Assembly: GCA_964639955.1 (NCBI GenBank)
Contig: CAZXGJ010000007.1
Coordinates: forward strand, 13,548-77,547
Origin: IGN2 sp964639955
GTDB lineage: Bacteria; Bacteroidota; Ignavibacteria; Ignavibacteriales; Ignavibacteriaceae
DNA length: 64,000 nucleotides
Direction: 5' to 3'
Position 1 is the stretch's first letter. Every line of letters begins with the position of its first letter. Shown here piece by piece: positions 62,253 through 64,000 of the stretch. The notes below the pieces were generated by a model, which worked only from the letters and a program-made list of their open reading frames with translations, ran no database searches and had not been told where the DNA came from. Both the position numbers and the translations under genes were made by a program.

Positions 62253-62678
62253 TTAATCTTCAACAGTTATACCCATACTTCTGGCTGTGCCTGCAATCAT
62301 AGATATTGCCTGATCGAGGTCGAAAGCATTCAGATCTTTCATTTTAATTTCAGCAATTTCTTTCAGCTGGGATTTTGAAACCTTTGCAACCTTTGTACGG
62401 TTTGATTCAGCCGATCCTTTTTCTACTTTGGCAATTTTCTTTAAGAGAACAGCTGCCGGAGGGGTTTTGGTAATGAAAGTGAAAGACTTATCTGAATAAA
62501 CCGTAATAACAACCGGGATTATCATTCCATCTTTGTCATTTGTTTTAGCATTAAACTGCTTGCAAAACTCCATAATGTTAACACCCTTCTGACCCAAAGC
62601 CGGGCCAACCGGTGGAGAGGGATTAGCTTTACCACCTGGTATTTGCAGTTTAATAAAACTATCAATTTTTTTTGCCAT
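62253..62678 (-). CDS. rplK: 50S ribosomal protein L11
   Basis: This 141-residue GTPase-centre protein shows LQIPGGKANPSPPVGPALGQKGVNIMEFCKQFN and the C-terminal GTARSMGITVED. It lies 21 bases after nusG. Confidence 0.97.
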   Translation of the reverse strand: MAKKIDSFIKLQIPGGKANPSPPVGPALGQKGVNIMEFCKQFNAKTNDKDGMIIPVVITVYSDKSFTFITKTPPAAVLLKKIAKVEKGSAESNRTKVAKVSKSQLKEIAEIKMKDLNAFDLDQAISMIAGTARSMGITVED

Positions 62679-62699
62679 AAAATTATATCCTGATAAAAT

Positions 62700-63239
62700 T
62701 TATTTTTCTAATTCCGCCTGAACAAAATCAATTTCAACTGGGGTTTTTCTTCCAAAAATGGAAACCATAACTTTCATTTTCATTTTTTCTTCATTCACTT
62801 CCTGAATTGTTCCGCTGAAGTTATTGAAAGGGCCATCAATTATCTTAACAAGATCACCGCTTCTAAAAATTGTTTCGAGTCTTTCTGTGCTTTCGTTTTG
62901 ATTTATCCTTCCAACTATTCTCCTAACTTCTTCAGGCTGAAGTGGATTTGGCATCCGGCCAGTTCCTAAAAATCCCATAACTGATTGAGTGCCCAAAATG
63001 AACTCTCTAACTTTATTATCCAGTTCCGCATGAACCAAAATATAACCGGGGAAAAAATTTTTTGTTTTACTACGCTTCTTGCCATCCTTTACTTCAAATA
63101 CCTTTTCTGTGGGTACAAGTACTTCCTGTATTTTGGATTTCAAATCTTCATCTTCGGCAATCCCGGCATCGAGCAGTTGCTTTACTTTACTTTCATGACC
63201 CGAGAATGTTCTTATTACATACCATCTGGCTTCCATCAT
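62700..63239 (-). CDS. nusG: Transcription termination/antitermination factor NusG
   Basis: This 179-residue protein has an NGN domain (WYVIRTFSGHESKVKQLL, FFPGYILVHAEL) and a C-terminal KOW (IIDGPFNNFSGTIQEVNEEKMKMKVMVSIFGRKTPVEI). ATG ATG gives two adjacent starts; AGGA lies seven bases before the first. It lies 9 bases after secE. Confidence 0.97.
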   Translation of the reverse strand: MMEARWYVIRTFSGHESKVKQLLDAGIAEDEDLKSKIQEVLVPTEKVFEVKDGKKRSKTKNFFPGYILVHAELDNKVREFILGTQSVMGFLGTGRMPNPLQPEEVRRIVGRINQNESTERLETIFRSGDLVKIIDGPFNNFSGTIQEVNEEKMKMKVMVSIFGRKTPVEIDFVQAELEK

Positions 63240-63248
63240 TCAAATTTC

Positions 63249-63431
63249 CTAAAAAATACCTTTTATTACCTGATTAATTAACATATCGATTATATAAGTA
63301 AAGCCAGCTAGAATTATACAGACAACTATTACAATTTTCGTAGATTCAATTAACTCAGCTTTAGTTGGCCAGGTAACCTTTTTCATTTCCTTAACCACAT
63401 CTTCAAAAAATTTAATTATTTTTTCTTTCAT
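63249..63431 (-). CDS. secE: Preprotein translocase subunit SecE
   Basis: This is a 60-residue short SecE with an amphipathic helix (KIIKFFEDVVKEMKKVTWPTKAELIESTKIV) and a single membrane segment. A GTG at 63455 would add eight residues, but it lies only 9 bases from the tRNA-Trp end and has GGAG too close; ATG at 63431 fits the family. It lies 9 bases before nusG. Confidence 0.92.
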   Translation of the reverse strand: MKEKIIKFFEDVVKEMKKVTWPTKAELIESTKIVIVVCIILAGFTYIIDMLINQVIKGIF

Positions 63432-63463
63432 ACTGCTTAAAAATTTGTTAAACACTCCATTCG

Positions 63464-63537
63464 CACGTCAGGAGGGACTCGAACCCCCAGCCTGCGGTTT
63501 TGGAGACCGCTGCTCTAGCCAATTGAGCTACTGACGT
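63464..63537 (-). tRNA. tRNA-Trp (anticodon CCA)
   Basis: The cloverleaf has acceptor ACGTCAG/CTGACGT, D-arm GCTCAATTGGCTAGAGC, anticodon stem GCGGT/ACCGC with loop CTCCAAA (anticodon CCA), and T-arm GGGGG-TTCGAGT-CCCTC. The discriminator is G. CCA is not encoded. It lies between rpmG and secE, a common place for tRNA-Trp. Confidence 0.96.
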
Positions 63538-63542
63538 ATTTA

Positions 63543-63707
63543 TTATTTTGTCTCCTTAAAAACCACATGCTTTCGAACTACAGGATCGTATTTTTTATAC
63601 TCTACTCTTCCGGGATGAGTTCTTTTATTCTTAGTAGTTGTATACCTATAACCAGTACCTGCGGTACTTTCAAGCGTAATTATTTGTCTGATGTTTCCTT
63701 TAGCCAC
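63543..63707 (-). CDS. rpmG: 50S ribosomal protein L33
   Basis: This 54-residue protein is MAKGNIRQIITLESTAGTG onward, with RYTTTKNKRTHPGRVEYKKYDP. It is the cysteine-free, zinc-independent form. It starts at GTG with AAGGA about six bases before it, and is too short for most gene finders. It lies between tRNA-Thr and tRNA-Trp; its stop codon is 5 bases from tRNA-Trp. Confidence 0.93.
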   Translation of the reverse strand: MAKGNIRQIITLESTAGTGYRYTTTKNKRTHPGRVEYKKYDPVVRKHVVFKETK

Positions 63708-63737
63708 AAAAAGTTCCTTAATTTAATTATTTGTTAG

Positions 63738-63810
63738 AGCTGACGACCGGGATTGAACCGGTGACCTCATCCTTACCAAGGATGTGCTCTACCAACTGAG
63801 CTACGTCAGC
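63738..63810 (-). tRNA. tRNA-Thr (anticodon GGT)
   Basis: The cloverleaf has acceptor GCTGACG/CGTCAGC, D-arm GCTCAGTTGGTAGAGC, anticodon stem CATCC/GGATG with loop TTGGTAA (anticodon GGT), and T-arm ACCGG-TTCAATC-CCGGT. The discriminator is T. CCA is not encoded. Confidence 0.96.
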
Positions 63811-63947
63811 TTTCTATTCCAATCTTTTGAAGAATTGACATCTTTTTTCTGAGTAAATTCTTTACCAATTCAAACCTCTGCTGCCGTGTTAAAACTTTGT
63901 TCTGTCAATCGACGGATATACTGAACTATGCCGGCAATTTTTTTTTG

Positions 63948-64000
63948 AGCGGGAGACGGGACTCGAACCCGCGACCAACAGCTTGGAAGGCTGTGACTCT
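63948..64000 (-). tRNA. tRNA-Gly (anticodon TCC), 5' part outside window
   Basis: The visible part on the minus strand is an anticodon arm ACAGC-CTTCCAA-GCTGT (anticodon TCC), a T-arm with TTCGAGT, and the acceptor 3' strand CTCCCGC with discriminator T. The D-arm and acceptor 5' strand lie beyond base 64000. It heads the tRNA-Gly, tRNA-Thr, rpmG, tRNA-Trp, secE order. Confidence 0.9.

Noticed and set aside
63432..63455. GTG start for SecE at 63455
   Set aside because: It lies nearly against the tRNA-Trp 3' end and its GGAG is only one base away, too close to work.
1..64000. CRISPR array, prophage, insertion sequence or integron
   Set aside because: I saw no spaced direct repeats, transposase, integrase or phage genes on either strand.

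Overview
The window looks like a chromosomal segment from a member of the Ignavibacteria (Bacteroidota/Chlorobi group). Two secreted proteins end in the YPNPFNPTTTI...LKIYNLLGEEV type of type IX secretion sorting domain common in that lineage. The main sigma factor is the short form without region 1.1 seen in Bacteroidota, and there is a long propeller histidine kinase. The sequence is AT-rich. This assignment is inference from protein style; no rRNA lies in the window.

Left part (1-26 kb) is a patchwork of short, mostly independent units on both strands. It holds the 3' end of a DRG/Obg-like TGS GTPase, a small unknown protein, a DUF4126 membrane protein and a secreted unknown protein. Next come a MarR regulator with a four-cysteine tail and a cytochrome P460 lipoprotein whose promoter carries a long palindrome, then a transketolase. 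A propeller histidine kinase with its LuxR-type response regulator follows. Two type IX-sorted beta-propeller-like proteins are bracketed by copies of a small palindromic repeat and followed by an orphan sorting-domain remnant. After these are trmB, a tandem-ACT protein, a POT/MFS transporter, asnB, a cupin, a dienelactone-hydrolase lipoprotein, a candidate structured small RNA, a LolA-like/ABC-2 exporter operon, and a class II (B12) ribonucleotide reductase.

Middle part (26.4-33 kb, all minus strand) runs ysxC, a two-GAF protein with a degenerate GGDEF domain, deoB (phosphopentomutase), an unknown 99-residue protein, a PIN-domain protein, two EutN/CcmL microcompartment vertex proteins, rpoD, and an NlpC/P60 peptidase.

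Right part (33-64 kb, all minus strand) is one continuous transcription and translation supercluster. In transcription order it is tRNA-Gly, tRNA-Thr, rpmG, tRNA-Trp, secE, nusG, rplK, rplA, rplJ, rplL, rpoB, rpoC, rpsL, rpsG, fusA, tuf, the S10 genes, the spc genes (with a tRNA-Gln between rplR and rpsE), secY, map, infA, rpmJ, and the alpha genes through rplQ, closed by a strong terminator. Internal control points are visible: an attenuator-like hairpin between rplL and rpoB, a promoter before rpsL, and a hairpin with a U-rich tail between tuf and rpsJ. Many genes start with TTG or GTG, supported by good ribosome binding sites.

The most unusual items are the P460/MarR pair with its promoter palindrome, the two microcompartment vertex genes without a shell hexamer gene nearby, the tRNA-Gln inside the spc operon, the repeat-bracketed type IX cassette, and the candidate small RNA near 19.8 kb.
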